Positions 7,452 through 16,303 of a DNA stretch of 64,000 nt are shown here, piece by piece. This DNA comes from Arthrobacter sp. B1I2 (GTDB taxonomy: Bacteria > Actinomycetota > Actinomycetes > Actinomycetales > Micrococcaceae). The number at the start of each line of letters is the position of its first letter. Position 1 is the stretch's first letter. The DNA lies in the NCBI RefSeq assembly GCF_030816485.1, contig NZ_JAUSYC010000001.1, positions 4,252,476-4,316,475 of the forward strand, written 5' to 3'. Made by a program: the position numbers and the translations under genes. Below the pieces are notes generated by a model. The model ran no database searches. It had not been told where the DNA came from and saw only the letters and a program-made list of their open reading frames with translations.

Positions 7452-7739
7452 AACGACGCCGCCTACGGGGGCGAGATCCACCAGTACGGCTCGCAGTGCC
7501 TGACCGAGAAGCCGTTGCTGATCCCCGAGGTGGCCTTCAGCGGGATTGCGCGGGCCTCGGGTGCCGAGTCCGCGGTCATCCGGTCGCTTGGCGATCTTTC
7601 CGCGCTGCAGGACTGGATCCATGCCGGTGCGAAGGGTGCCTTCGTGGCCGACTGCCGGATCACGTCCACCGTCCGGGTCCCGTGGGTGAGCGAAGGGATG
7701 AACGCGATGCGGGCTGCGAAGGCGACGGTGGCAGGGTAA
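7452..7739 (+). pseudogene. Remnant of a ThDP-dependent enzyme (C-terminus only)
   Basis: The frame encodes NDAAYGGEIHQYGSQ...LLIPEVAFSGIARASGAESAVIRSL...DCRITSTVRVPW and ends at a TAA at 7737. It matches the last 95 residues of the ThDP enzyme at 25482-27140 (NDAAYGAEIHQYGSQ..., DCRITSTVRAPW) with few changes. The first 450 residues are missing and no start codon or ribosome site exists. The frame runs on the left into unrelated sequence. Most substitutions keep the reading frame intact, so the deletion may be fairly recent or the two copies diverged before the deletion. Confidence 0.85.
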
Positions 7740-7801
7740 ACCCATCGGAACGGAAGGCCCGCAGCCGCTTCTTGTTGAAGAACCGGCTTAGGATTTCTTC
7801 C

Positions 7802-8551
7802 ATGAGGATTGCCGTCGCAGGGGGAACCGGTACAGTAGGCCGCCACGTTGTAGTCATCGCCAGGGAGCGCGGGCACCGCGTGGTCAGCCTCAGCCGCACC
7901 GAAGGGGTGGACCTGGTTACCGGGCGCGGCCTCGACCAGGCACTCCAGAATGTCGAAACAGTCATCGACGTCGCCGGCATCCAGGCCATCTCCACCAAGA
8001 AAGCCGTGGATTTCTTCACCAACGCCACCCAGAACCTGCTGGCGGCTGAGAAAAAGGCCGGCGTAACGCAGCATGTGGTGCTGTCCATTGTGGGTATCGA
8101 TAAAGCCAATTCAGGACTGTACGCCGGGAAGCTGGTGCAGGAGGACGAAGTCAAGCACGGAGGCATTCCCTGGACCCTCATCCGGTCTACCCAGTTCCAT
8201 GAGTTCGTGCCGATGTCCATCAAGGCCGCCTCATTGGGCCCCCTGGTCTTCGTGCCCACGATGTTCACTCAGCCGGTGGCGGCAAAGGAGGTGGCCGCGG
8301 CCCTGGTGAACGCGGCCGAGGCCGGGCCGAAGGGACGCATCCCGGACCTTGGCGGCCCGCGGAAAGAACAGCTGAAAGGCCTGGTCGCGGCCTATCTGGC
8401 CAAGACGCAGCAGAAAAAACGGATCGTGCCACTGCGGGTTCCCGGCCCCATGGGCAAGGCAATGCGCAAAGGCGAGCTGATCCCGGCGCCGGGTTCCGCC
8501 GTCGGACGCCAGACGTTCCTGGAGTGGCTCGATGCCATCGATGCCGTGTAA
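7802..8551 (+). CDS. NAD(P)-binding atypical SDR (NmrA-like)
   Basis: 249 residues from the ATG at 7802. The N-terminus MRIAVAGGTGTVGRHVV is the GxxGxxG nucleotide-binding loop of atypical short-chain dehydrogenases. HVVLSIVGIDKANSGLYAGKLVQEDEV and WTLIRSTQFHEF follow the pattern of NmrA/SDR-a5-like proteins (the 'YxxxK' here is degenerate: GLYAGKLVQED). Such proteins bind NAD(P) and either reduce small substrates or act as redox sensors. The open frame extends upstream to 7163, but that part is the deletion scar and is not counted. It converges with the flavin oxidoreductase gene and has no operon partner. Confidence 0.8.
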   Translation: MRIAVAGGTGTVGRHVVVIARERGHRVVSLSRTEGVDLVTGRGLDQALQNVETVIDVAGIQAISTKKAVDFFTNATQNLLAAEKKAGVTQHVVLSIVGIDKANSGLYAGKLVQEDEVKHGGIPWTLIRSTQFHEFVPMSIKAASLGPLVFVPTMFTQPVAAKEVAAALVNAAEAGPKGRIPDLGGPRKEQLKGLVAAYLAKTQQKKRIVPLRVPGPMGKAMRKGELIPAPGSAVGRQTFLEWLDAIDAV

Positions 8552-8638
8552 GAGCCAATGCTCCCCCGTCAATGGCCTCTGCCCTGCCCTATCGGTGTGA
8601 GCCCTCGCGCTTGCTACGTACTGCGATCGGCCCCCGGC

Positions 8639-9739
8639 CTACCCTTCCTCCAGTTCCCAGTCCTTGACGTCCGCCAGGGGAGCGAAGACGGAAGGGTCGA
8701 GTTCCTCGAATTCCAGGTTGTTCCGGACGAGGTGCGGCCAGTTCCGGTTGGCCAGGGCGGCTTTGCCCAGCGCAACCACGTCCGCTGAGCCCTCCGCCAG
8801 CATGGACACGGCGGTATCCGGATCATCGAGCTTGCCGTTGGCGATCACGGGCACGCCCGAGTACTTCTTGGCCAGCGCAGCGAGGGATTCCTGCGCATCG
8901 GCGAACGCGGGCTCGGTGGCGCGGTACTCGGTGGTGTGGACAAAATCGATTCCCGTAGCGCCCAGCGTGCCGAAAATGACCTTCGCTTCTTCCACTCCGC
9001 CGCTCCATTTGTGGTCAGTGTCGCTGACCTTGGACTGGGAGATGCGGATCCCCACCGTCGTGCCCGGGCCGACGGCCTCGCGGATGTCGCGGCAGATCTC
9101 AGCGGCGAACCGCACCCTGTTTTCCGGCGAACCACCGTAGTGGTCGTCTCGCTGGTTCAGGTACTCCGTGAGGAACTGGTCCAGCAGGTACCCGTTGGCA
9201 CCATGGATCTCAACGCCGTCGAAGCCGGCCTGCTGTGCGTGCAGCGCGGCTGTCACGAAGCCATCCCGCACCTCCTTCATCTGGGCTGCGGTGATCTCGG
9301 ATGGAACGGGATACGGGCCTTCGCCGCGGTAGAACCCCAGCTGCTCCCCCTTGGGTGCCACCGCCGATGGTCCCACCGAGGAGGCCACAAACCGGTTCCC
9401 CTGGCTCTGCGCCCCCGCATGCATCAGCTGGGCAAAGATCTTCGAGCCCGCCGCGTGGACGCCGTCGACAACGTTCGCCCAGGACCGGGCCTGCTCCTCG
9501 GTCGCGATGCCCGGCTGGTAGTGGTAGCCCTGGCTGTGGGCGGTGTCCGGATAGATGCCTTCCGTGATCAGCAGCCCGAAGCCCCCGCGCGCGAACGTCC
9601 GGTAGTAGGAAGCCATTCTTTCCGTGGCCTGCCCGTCCTCGGTTGCGCTGATCCTTGTCATGGGAGCCAGTGCAACCCGGTTCTCCAGTTCCGTGGAGCC
9701 GATCCGGATGGGTGACCAGAGCGGGGTGTAATCAGTCAT
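8639..9739 (-). CDS. Old-yellow-enzyme family NADH:flavin oxidoreductase
   Basis: 366 residues; ATG with AAGGAG upstream. It is a TIM-barrel FMN enzyme: NRVALAPMTR (20-29) at the phosphate-binding start, HGANGYLLDQFL (179-190) with the substrate-binding pair His179 and Asn182, and YGGSPENRVRF, a family hallmark. VPVIANGKLDD and ADVVALGKAALAN near the end bind the FMN phosphate. These enzymes reduce activated C=C bonds with NAD(P)H. It is the last gene of the seven-gene operon that begins at 14990, and overlaps the preceding gene by 8 bases. Substrate unknown; context suggests catabolism of an amide or cyclic compound. Confidence 0.9.
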   Translation of the reverse strand: MTDYTPLWSPIRIGSTELENRVALAPMTRISATEDGQATERMASYYRTFARGGFGLLITEGIYPDTAHSQGYHYQPGIATEEQARSWANVVDGVHAAGSKIFAQLMHAGAQSQGNRFVASSVGPSAVAPKGEQLGFYRGEGPYPVPSEITAAQMKEVRDGFVTAALHAQQAGFDGVEIHGANGYLLDQFLTEYLNQRDDHYGGSPENRVRFAAEICRDIREAVGPGTTVGIRISQSKVSDTDHKWSGGVEEAKVIFGTLGATGIDFVHTTEYRATEPAFADAQESLAALAKKYSGVPVIANGKLDDPDTAVSMLAEGSADVVALGKAALANRNWPHLVRNNLEFEELDPSVFAPLADVKDWELEEG

Positions 9740-10109
9740 TCAAAATCTCCTTGGGAGTAATTGGTGCAGCAGCGTCCGGCAAAATTCCAACCGCGCGCGC
9801 CGGAAGGCCCGCATTGGCTGGATCAGCTGCGTACGCCTGCCGGCGTCGACGCAGGCGGTCCACAACCGACGCGTCAGTGAAACAGCCCAGCACAGCGGAC
9901 CACAGTTCTTCGAGGGTCTGGCACTGCGCGGAGGCCCCGGCGGGGCCGGTCATCAGCCAGCCGTCCTTGAGTGCAGTCACCTTCGGGGCCCCCGGGAGGC
10001 CGGTGCAGACCGCGTTGACCGTGGCTGCCACGATCAGGTGTTGCCGCAGGGTCCGCACCGGTCCCAGGGCAGGGTCGGCAACGGTGATCCTTCCGCAGGC
10101 ACCGCACAT
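9732..10109 (-). CDS. Small CxxC protein of unknown function
   Basis: 125 residues starting MCGACGRITVADP; the CGAC pair at residues 2-5 could be half of a zinc site, with further cysteines in VCTGL, AQCQTL and GCFTD. The rest is helical (LVDRLRRRRQAYAAD). No family is recognised with confidence. It overlaps the flavin oxidoreductase start by 8 bases and lies 14 bases after the SDR gene, so it is a real operon member and may serve as an accessory factor for the oxidoreductase. Confidence 0.7.
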   Translation of the reverse strand: MCGACGRITVADPALGPVRTLRQHLIVAATVNAVCTGLPGAPKVTALKDGWLMTGPAGASAQCQTLEELWSAVLGCFTDASVVDRLRRRRQAYAADPANAGLPARAVGILPDAAAPITPKEILND

Positions 10110-10123
10110 GTGGCTTCCTTTCC

Positions 10124-10870
10124 TTACGGCATGACGTCGCCGGAGTTGGGCCCCAGCGTCTGTCCCACAAACAGGTTTCCGCCCGGGTCGCTGGCCAGCA
10201 GCACGGCGGCTGGTGCCACTTCGGCCGGCGTCCCAAAGCGCCGGAGCGGAAGCTCGGCGCGTTTCGCGGCCTTCCAGCTTTCCGAGATGCCCTCCACCAG
10301 CGGCGTTTCAATCGGTCCCGGGGCGATGCAGTTGACCAGGACATTGTCCGCCGCCGTTTCCAGGGCGAGGGCCTTGGAGAGGCCAACCACGCCGGCCTTG
10401 GCCGCACTGTAGTGGGTCAGCCCCACGCCGCCCTTGATGGCCAGCTGAGAGGCGATGTTGATGATGCGGCCCCACTTCCGCTGCCGCATCTCCCCCACCA
10501 CCTCCCGACAGCACAGGAACACACCGGTCAGGTCCACCGTGAGGGTCTCATTCCACATGGCCAGGGACATGTCCTCCAGCGGAGACTCCGTCAGCAGGCC
10601 CGCGCTGTTGACCAGGACATCGATGCCGCCCAGCCTCTCCCGGGCCTCGGCGAAGGCAGCCCGCACGCTGGCTTCATCCGCAACGTCCACGCGGATGGTG
10701 CCGTCCCCTCCGGCCCGGTCCAGCACGGCCACCCGGTCCCCGTTGGCTTGGAAGGCCTCGGCGATGGCTTTGCCGATCCCGCTGGAACCGCCGGTCACCA
10801 CCACCCGGCGGGCGTTTCCTGCGTGGGCGTTCCCGGAGGCCTGGTCAGCAGCATGGCTCGATGTGTTCAT
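10124..10870 (-). CDS. Short-chain dehydrogenase/reductase (first copy)
   Basis: 248 residues from the ATG at 10870, which has a GGAAAGGAA ribosome site. Classical SDR features: TGGSSGIG (26-33) for NAD(P) binding, NSAG (88-91), and the catalytic triad Ser141, Tyr154 and Lys158 (HYSAAK). IAPGPIETP follows at the usual place. The first 20 residues (Ser/His/Ala/Asn-rich) are an extra extension. An open frame continues upstream to 11344, but it lies antisense-like in the next SDR gene and is rejected. It follows the second SDR gene by 26 bases and is probably NADP-dependent oxidation or reduction in the operon's pathway. Confidence 0.9.
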   Translation of the reverse strand: MNTSSHAADQASGNAHAGNARRVVVTGGSSGIGKAIAEAFQANGDRVAVLDRAGGDGTIRVDVADEASVRAAFAEARERLGGIDVLVNSAGLLTESPLEDMSLAMWNETLTVDLTGVFLCCREVVGEMRQRKWGRIINIASQLAIKGGVGLTHYSAAKAGVVGLSKALALETAADNVLVNCIAPGPIETPLVEGISESWKAAKRAELPLRRFGTPAEVAPAAVLLASDPGGNLFVGQTLGPNSGDVMP

Positions 10871-10896
10871 GGTTTCCTTTCCTTCTCGGCGCGTTG

Positions 10897-11661
10897 TCAG
10901 GCGCGCATCTTCACGGTGAGGCCGCCGTCGACCACCAGCGCCTGCCCCGTGATGTAGCGGGACTCGTCGGAGGTGAGGAACCCGATCACGCTGGCCACTT
11001 CCTCCGGTGTCCCCACCCGGCCCCAGGGGATGTCCTTCCCGGCCCGCTGCAGCCCTTCCGGCCCCAGCGAGTTCACCGGGTCCAGGGACTGCGGGGTCTC
11101 GATGAGGCCCGGGATCACCGCGTTGGCGCGGATCTGCCGCGGGCCGAGTTCCACGGCCACGCTGCGGACCAGGCCCAGGACACCGGCCTTGGCGGCGGCA
11201 TAGTGGGCGTGTTCCTCCCACCCGTACACCCCGCCGGCGATGGACGAGACGGCAACCAGCGCGCCGCCGTCGGTCATTCTCTCCGCCCCGGCACGCAGCG
11301 TGCGCAGCACGCCGGTGAGGTCCACGTTGAGCATGTCGTGCCATCGCTCGTCCGTCATCTCCCCCAGCGGGGAATTGCGGAGTATCCCGGCGTTGGCAAT
11401 GGCGTAGTCCAGCCGTCCGTACTCGTCCACGGCCCGCTGCGCCAGGGCGTCCACGGACACGGTGGTGCGGACGTCCACTTCGTGGATCACCGCCTCACCG
11501 TTGGCCTCCTTGACCAGCCGGAGGGTCTCCTCGGGGTCGTGGGGGTCGCCGGGGAAGGTGCCGATGACGGACACCACCCCCTGGCGGGCGTAGTGCACGG
11601 CGAGGGCACGGCCGATGCCGCTGGCGGCACCGGTGATGATGGCGACTTTACGGGGCGTCAT
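10897..11661 (-). CDS. Short-chain dehydrogenase/reductase (second copy)
   Basis: 254 residues from the ATG at 11661, with GGAGG nine bases upstream; this start overlaps the transporter's 3' end by 14 bases. TGAASGIG (10-17), NAG (90-92), Ser139/140, Tyr154 and Lys158 (HYAAAKAG) are present. VIPGLIETP and GQALVVDGG near the end are typical of the FabG-like classical SDRs. It is only moderately similar to the neighbouring SDR, so the pair probably acts on successive or alternative substrates and is not a recent duplication. Confidence 0.9.
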   Translation of the reverse strand: MTPRKVAIITGAASGIGRALAVHYARQGVVSVIGTFPGDPHDPEETLRLVKEANGEAVIHEVDVRTTVSVDALAQRAVDEYGRLDYAIANAGILRNSPLGEMTDERWHDMLNVDLTGVLRTLRAGAERMTDGGALVAVSSIAGGVYGWEEHAHYAAAKAGVLGLVRSVAVELGPRQIRANAVIPGLIETPQSLDPVNSLGPEGLQRAGKDIPWGRVGTPEEVASVIGFLTSDESRYITGQALVVDGGLTVKMRA

Positions 11662-13039
11662 GGGGGTGGTCCTCCAACAGGGCTTCAACAGGGGGCTTGG
11701 CGGCGATCATCAGGAGTCCGGAGACCAGGGTGCCCAGGGCACCGACCCAAAGGGCTGCGGTGCCGGTGCCGGCACCGGCAGCAATGGCGGTGAAGATGGC
11801 GCCACCGAGGATGGTTCCGGGCTGGCTCATGGCGCCGATGAAGGCGGTTCCGGTGGCCCGGCAGCTCACCGGGTAGCACTCGGCCATGAAGTACTGGATG
11901 GCGGCGTACGGGCCCACCAGGAAGAACAGGCCGGCGCCGTAGGTCAGGATGATCATGAACGGGCTGGTGGCGATCGGGCTGAGCATGATGGAGAAGCAGA
12001 TACCGGAGATGATCCAGCCGCCGATGATGGTCCGTTTGCGGCCGATCTTGTCCCCGATCCAGCCGTGGAAGACGTAGCCGAAGTAGGCCAGCAGGTTGAT
12101 GACGATCAGCATCCAGAAGGCGTCCGAAAGTTCCACGCCCTTCGCGTTCTTGAGCACCGAGCTGCCTAGGACGCTGAAGATGGTGATGCCGAAGAAGTTC
12201 ACAATCCAGGCGAGCGAGAACACAAAAGTGTTCCGGCGCAGGTGCGGTTCCCAGATGCGCTTGAGCGGTGCCGCCGAGGAGTGCTCGACGCCGTAGGCGT
12301 GGGCGAGCGCGTGCGCGTCCTCAGTCTTTCCGTGCTTTTCGAGCTCGGTCAGCTTGTGGTGCAGTTCGAACTGGGGCGTTTCCTTGAGCTTGCGGGCGAT
12401 CACCCAGACGATGACGGCGGCCGGAATGGTGGCCATCAGGTACAGGGCGCGCCAGCCCAGGGAGGGCAGGAAGGCCAGGGCCAGTGCGCTGGCAAGGAGG
12501 AACCCCAACGGCCATCCGCCCTGGATAAAGGAGTAGTGGAAGCCGGGGCGCTTGCGCTTATCAGCCACCTCGGTGACCTGGTAGACCTCGTTCATGTAGG
12601 TGGCGTTCACAGCCTGCTCGGAGAATCCGAGCCCGCCGAAAGAACGGATCACCACCAGCAGTGCGTTGCTGAAGAACGGGATGCCTGTGGGGATCAGTGC
12701 GGTCAGGCCGGAGACGACGGCGGTCCCACCAATGGTGGTCATCATCCCTTTGCGGCGGCCCAGCCGGTCAATCACGGGGCCGATGCCGAAGCAGACGATC
12801 GCGGTGCCGACGGCGATCCAGGTGTTGATCGCATAGGCTTCGGGCGCGGACCAGCCGAATTCCTGCTGCATGGCCGGCAGCAGGGTGCCGAACAGGCCGT
12901 AGTCGAAGACGGCCACGGTCCAGGCGAGCAGGGCGAGGACGGTAGCAGTGGTGGTGTGACGCTTGGAAAAGACGGGGAAGCGGCGCTTCTCGTCCGGGCG
13001 GGGCTGCGTCAGGTCGACAGCCGGGTCTTGGATGGTCAT
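11648..13039 (-). CDS. MFS transporter (metabolite:H+ symporter type)
   Basis: 463 residues with about 12 membrane segments. DRLGRRKGM (about 90-98) and [11 protein letters not shown] (about 315-325) are the two copies of the loop motif between helices 2-3 and 8-9. A hydrophilic central loop (about 215-265) separates the halves. The sugar-porter/AAHS-like layout fits uptake of small organic acids. It overlaps the deacetylase-like gene upstream by 4 bases and the SDR gene downstream by 14. The context suggests uptake of the compound degraded by the operon. The C-terminus is cytoplasmic and ends HPHDAP. Confidence 0.9.
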   Translation of the reverse strand: MTIQDPAVDLTQPRPDEKRRFPVFSKRHTTTATVLALLAWTVAVFDYGLFGTLLPAMQQEFGWSAPEAYAINTWIAVGTAIVCFGIGPVIDRLGRRKGMMTTIGGTAVVSGLTALIPTGIPFFSNALLVVIRSFGGLGFSEQAVNATYMNEVYQVTEVADKRKRPGFHYSFIQGGWPLGFLLASALALAFLPSLGWRALYLMATIPAAVIVWVIARKLKETPQFELHHKLTELEKHGKTEDAHALAHAYGVEHSSAAPLKRIWEPHLRRNTFVFSLAWIVNFFGITIFSVLGSSVLKNAKGVELSDAFWMLIVINLLAYFGYVFHGWIGDKIGRKRTIIGGWIISGICFSIMLSPIATSPFMIILTYGAGLFFLVGPYAAIQYFMAECYPVSCRATGTAFIGAMSQPGTILGGAIFTAIAAGAGTGTAALWVGALGTLVSGLLMIAAKPPVEALLEDHPHDAP

Positions 13040-13926
13040 GACTTGTTGTCCTTACGGGGGCTGCGGGAAAGGAAGGAGTCGGCAATCTGGTCAAAGGTGC
13101 ACCAGTTGACGCCCTCATGGGAGTTGATGTGTTCGATCAGGCGCTCAAGCATGAGCAGCACCTGCGGACGGCCGGAGACGTCCGGGTGGATGGTCATGGT
13201 GAAGACCGCCTGGTCCATTTCGCGGTAAACCCAATCGAACTGGTCCCGCCACATCTCCTCGATGTCGCGCGGGTTGACGAACCCGTGCGAGTTCGGCGCC
13301 GCCTTGATGAACATCATGGGAGGCAGGTCATCCAGGTACCAGTTGGCGGGAATCTCCACCAGGTCCGTTTCCTGCCCGCGCACCAGCGGCTCCATCCACG
13401 TTTGGGCGTCCTTGGTGTAATCGATCTTTTTCCACGAGTCCCCTACACGGACGTAGTACGGCTCGAAGTCACGGTGCATCAGGGAGTGGTCGTACTTGAT
13501 GCCCCGTTCCAGCAGGATTTCGTTGGTGACAGGCGAGAATTCCCACCACGGTGCAACGTAGCCCGTGGGCCGGCGCCCGGAAACCTTCTCAATCAGTTCG
13601 ATCGAGCGGTCCAGGATGGCGGTCTCCTGTTCCCTGGTCATGGCGATCGGGTTCTCGTGCGAATATCCGTGCACCCCGATCTCGTGTCCGGCTTCGACAA
13701 TCATCTGCGTCAGTTCGGGGAAGGTCTCGATCGAGTGGCCCGGCACGAACCAGGTTGCCGGGAGGTTGTATTTCTCGAACAACCGGATCAGCCGCGGTCC
13801 CCCCACTTCGCCGCTGAACAGGCCACGGCTGATGTCGCACGGGGAGTCCTCGCCTCCATAGGAGCCGAGCATGCCTGCCACTGCGTCTACGTCCACGCCG
13901 AAGGCGACTTGAATGTCCTTAGCCAT
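13036..13926 (-). CDS. Polysaccharide-deacetylase family amidohydrolase
   Basis: 296 residues; ATG with AAAGGAAAA upstream. NodB-fold motifs: FGVDVDAV (9-16) with the metal-site aspartates, [13 protein letters not shown] (about 82-94) with the metal histidines, and [12 protein letters not shown] near the end. It lacks a signal peptide, so it works in the cytoplasm on a small substrate and not on cell-wall glycan. Close relatives of this subgroup include PuuE-type and cyclic-imide-hydrolase-like enzymes, which open cyclic amides. Next to an asparaginase-like gene, hydrolysis of a cyclic imide or similar amide, followed by deamidation, is a reasonable guess but is inference. Confidence 0.85.
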   Translation of the reverse strand: MAKDIQVAFGVDVDAVAGMLGSYGGEDSPCDISRGLFSGEVGGPRLIRLFEKYNLPATWFVPGHSIETFPELTQMIVEAGHEIGVHGYSHENPIAMTREQETAILDRSIELIEKVSGRRPTGYVAPWWEFSPVTNEILLERGIKYDHSLMHRDFEPYYVRVGDSWKKIDYTKDAQTWMEPLVRGQETDLVEIPANWYLDDLPPMMFIKAAPNSHGFVNPRDIEEMWRDQFDWVYREMDQAVFTMTIHPDVSGRPQVLLMLERLIEHINSHEGVNWCTFDQIADSFLSRSPRKDNKS

Positions 13927-13970
13927 GAGATTTTCCTTTCAATTCGTATGAACCGGGGTGTTCTGGGGTG

Positions 13971-14990
13971 TCAGGCGGAAGGTTCAGGAGGCCTCCCTCG
14001 TTGGGTGAAGATTTCGGTGATCCGGTCCCGGTCGGGGTTGATCCTGAGCAGGAGGCTGAGCAGAATCAGCGACTGAGACGGCCGGAGGTGGCCGGAGCCG
14101 ATGGCCCCGGCGGCACGCAGGTCTTCGCCGCCGCCGCCTGCCCCATAGATCGGGACCACAGGGCCGGCGTCGACGCGGGTGCTGGTGACCACTACGACGC
14201 CGGACGCCACCGCGGCGGCGACCTCGGAGCAGAGGCTGGGGTTGGCATTGCCACTTCCGGTGCCTTGCAGGACGATGCCCGCCGCTCCCGCTTCAAGGGC
14301 CGCGTGCATCAGGGTGGAGTCGGCGCCGGGGTAGGCGGCAACGACGTCCACCCGGGGGGATCCGCCGCCCGGCTGGGGCAACGGCAGGGCCTCAAGCCTG
14401 CCGGCACTGCCTGCCATGGCAACTTCTCCCTGGGCTGATACCTGGCCAAGTACCCCAAAATCGGGATTCGCAAAGGCATTGAGCCGAAGAGTTTGGCTTT
14501 TCCGGACGCCGGCGGCCGGGAAGATGGTGCCCGCGAAGTGCACCATCACGCCTTTCCCCCGTCCCTCCTTCGAACCCGCGACGGCGATGGCCCGGGCCAG
14601 GTTGTCCGGCCCGTCGGGAGCTTCGGAATCGGCGGCCCGTTGCGCGCCGGTGAAGACCACCGGCCTCTCGTCGCTGTGGGTCAAGTCGGCCAGGTAGGCG
14701 GTCTCCTCCATGGTGTCCGTCCCGTGGGTCACCACCACGCCCAGCACCTTGGGGTCCTTGAGGACTTCCTTGATGGTGGCGCAGATCCTGAGCATGTCCT
14801 CGAACGTCAGGAGGTAGGACCCCTTCTGGAACACGTCCAGCACCCGGACGGGGTGGGAAACGGGCGAGCCCAAGGCTTTGAACACCTGCTCGCCGGTATC
14901 GGAGGCGACGGCGCCGCCGGCCTGGGAAGAACGCGACGAGATGGTGCCTCCAGTGGCCAGCAGCACGACGTGGGCGTCGGTAACAGTCAT
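13971..14990 (-). CDS. Type I/II L-asparaginase family protein
   Basis: 339 residues from the ATG at 14990 (GGAGC four bases upstream); a longer frame to 15047 is less likely because it would cover the palindromic operator at 15022. LLATGGTISSR (9-19) holds the nucleophile threonine, and VVTHGTDTMEETA (about 88-100) the second conserved Thr-Asp pair. The family hydrolyses asparagine or related amides to acid and ammonia. No signal peptide is visible, so it is cytoplasmic. It is the first gene of the seven-gene operon and divergent to the LacI regulator. In this setting it may act on a half-amide made by the deacetylase-like enzyme. Confidence 0.85.
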   Translation of the reverse strand: MTVTDAHVVLLATGGTISSRSSQAGGAVASDTGEQVFKALGSPVSHPVRVLDVFQKGSYLLTFEDMLRICATIKEVLKDPKVLGVVVTHGTDTMEETAYLADLTHSDERPVVFTGAQRAADSEAPDGPDNLARAIAVAGSKEGRGKGVMVHFAGTIFPAAGVRKSQTLRLNAFANPDFGVLGQVSAQGEVAMAGSAGRLEALPLPQPGGGSPRVDVVAAYPGADSTLMHAALEAGAAGIVLQGTGSGNANPSLCSEVAAAVASGVVVVTSTRVDAGPVVPIYGAGGGGEDLRAAGAIGSGHLRPSQSLILLSLLLRINPDRDRITEIFTQRGRPPEPSA

Positions 14991-15021
14991 TTCAGCTCCG
15001 GTGGTTGCCGCGCGGTCCGCC

Positions 15022-15037
15022 ACCCAATCGATTGGGT
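15022..15037. promoter_or_regulatory. Perfect palindrome, LacI-type operator candidate
   Basis: ACCCAATCGATTGGGT is a perfect 16-base palindrome centred on CG, the shape of LacI-family operators. It lies 32 bases before the asparaginase start, where binding would block the divergent operon's promoter. Confidence 0.55.
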
Positions 15038-15121
15038 TACTTTCCACGAGAAGACGGGCGTTGCATGTTCAGGACGGGTGACGCCGGGTTTCCGGGCGCC
15101 GGAAGGAAGTTTTGGGATCAC

Positions 15122-15141
15122 CTACGCAAACGTTTGGGTAG
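15122..15141. promoter_or_regulatory. LacI-type operator candidate
   Basis: CTACGCAAACGTTTGGGTAG is a 20-base palindrome with two mismatches, centred on the CG of AAACGTTT, as in typical LacI/CcpA-family sites. It lies between the operon and the regulator gene, about 85 bases from the second operator candidate. Two sites at this distance allow looping, and both the operon and the regulator could be controlled. Confidence 0.6.
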
Positions 15142-15247
15142 CGCTGATGAATGACTATAGGATGTGAAGCGGATCACGTCAAGGGTCGCTCGGGCAGGCT
15201 ATGAACCAGACCTGGGCTACAGTGACGCCGGTGGGCAGGAGAGGGAC

Positions 15248-16303
15248 ATGAAAGAAAAGGCCGACGGCGGCCGGACGGTCACGCTGAAGGATTTGGCCCG
15301 GGAGCTGGGCGTCCATCCGTCGACCGTCTCCAGGGTTTTGCATTCGGGTTCCGACGTGGCCAAGGGAGCCGCCTCGGCTGCCACCGCGGAGCGCGTCCGT
15401 GACCTGGCCCGCAAGCTCGGCTACTCCCCCGATCCGCAGGCCGCCAGCCTCCGCACCCGGCGGACGAAACTGCTCGGTGTCATCGTCCCCCGGCTTTCGG
15501 ACCTGGTCCTGGCCATCATGTACGAGGGCATCGACGAGGCCTCAGCGGAGGTGGGCTACTCCGCCTTCGTGATGAACTCGCGCGATGACCCCGAGGAACA
15601 GCGGCGGAAGATCGACCTCATGCTGGCGCGCCGGGTGGACGGCCTGATCATTGGCGACGCCCACCTCGACGGCGGCCTTCTGCAGGAACTGACCGACCGG
15701 AAAGTCCCGTTCGTGCTGATGAACCGGCGGGTACCCGGCTACCCATCCGCCACCTGCGACGACGTCGTCGGCGGCGAACTCGTGGCCAGCCACCTGTGGG
15801 AGATGGGCCACCGGCAAGTGGCGGTGATCGCCGGCGAACCGTACGCAAGCACCGCCGTCGACCGCACTGCCGGCTTCCTGGACCGCTGGCGGTCGCTGGG
15901 CGGCACCATCTCCGACGATGACGTGGTGTGGTCCAGGTTCGATACCGCCGGGGGCCGGGAGGCCGGGGAAGAGATCCTCGCCAGCGGCAGGCCACGCCCC
16001 ACCGCCATCTTCGCGGTCAACGATTTCGCCGCCATTGGAGCGATGGGAGCCTTGCGCTCCCACGGCCTCACGGTAGGCGTGGACGTGGCGGTAGTGGGCT
16101 ACAACGACACTTCCCTGGCGGCCGAACTTCCCATTCCGCTGACCTCGGTCCACTCCCCCATGGCGGAGATCGGGCGGACGGCAGTGCGGCTTATCCAGGC
16201 CGTGCTCAGGGGCGAAAAACCCGAACCTGCACGGCTGAAGCCCACGCTGTGCGTGCGGGAAAGCAGCGCCGCCAGGGCGCCGGCGGAAGTGACCGCAAAC
16301 TAA
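15248..16303 (+). CDS. LacI family transcriptional regulator
   Basis: 351 residues from the ATG at 15248, directly after AGGAGAGGGAC. The helix-turn-helix VTLKDLARELGVHPSTVSRVLHS (about 11-33) and the hinge region precede a periplasmic-binding-protein-like effector domain (LGVIVPRLSDLVLAIMYEGI onward). A longer frame to 15164 lacks a ribosome site. The gene is divergent to the seven-gene catabolic operon, with two CG-centred palindromes in between, so it probably represses that operon and responds to one of its intermediates. It converges with the PucR gene and the two stop codons overlap. Confidence 0.9.
   Translation: MKEKADGGRTVTLKDLARELGVHPSTVSRVLHSGSDVAKGAASAATAERVRDLARKLGYSPDPQAASLRTRRTKLLGVIVPRLSDLVLAIMYEGIDEASAEVGYSAFVMNSRDDPEEQRRKIDLMLARRVDGLIIGDAHLDGGLLQELTDRKVPFVLMNRRVPGYPSATCDDVVGGELVASHLWEMGHRQVAVIAGEPYASTAVDRTAGFLDRWRSLGGTISDDDVVWSRFDTAGGREAGEEILASGRPRPTAIFAVNDFAAIGAMGALRSHGLTVGVDVAVVGYNDTSLAAELPIPLTSVHSPMAEIGRTAVRLIQAVLRGEKPEPARLKPTLCVRESSAARAPAEVTAN

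Noticed and set aside
7163..7801. Upstream extension of the NmrA-like gene (213 extra codons)
   Set aside because: The added part is antisense or frame-mixed to the deletion scar (aminotransferase remnant and ThDP remnant), has no ribosome site and no family match; ATG at 7802 gives a normal length and the GGTGTVG start.
10871..11344. N-terminal extension of the first SDR to 11344
   Set aside because: It would run out of phase through the second SDR gene and be Arg/Gly-rich; the ATG at 10870 has an excellent ribosome site.
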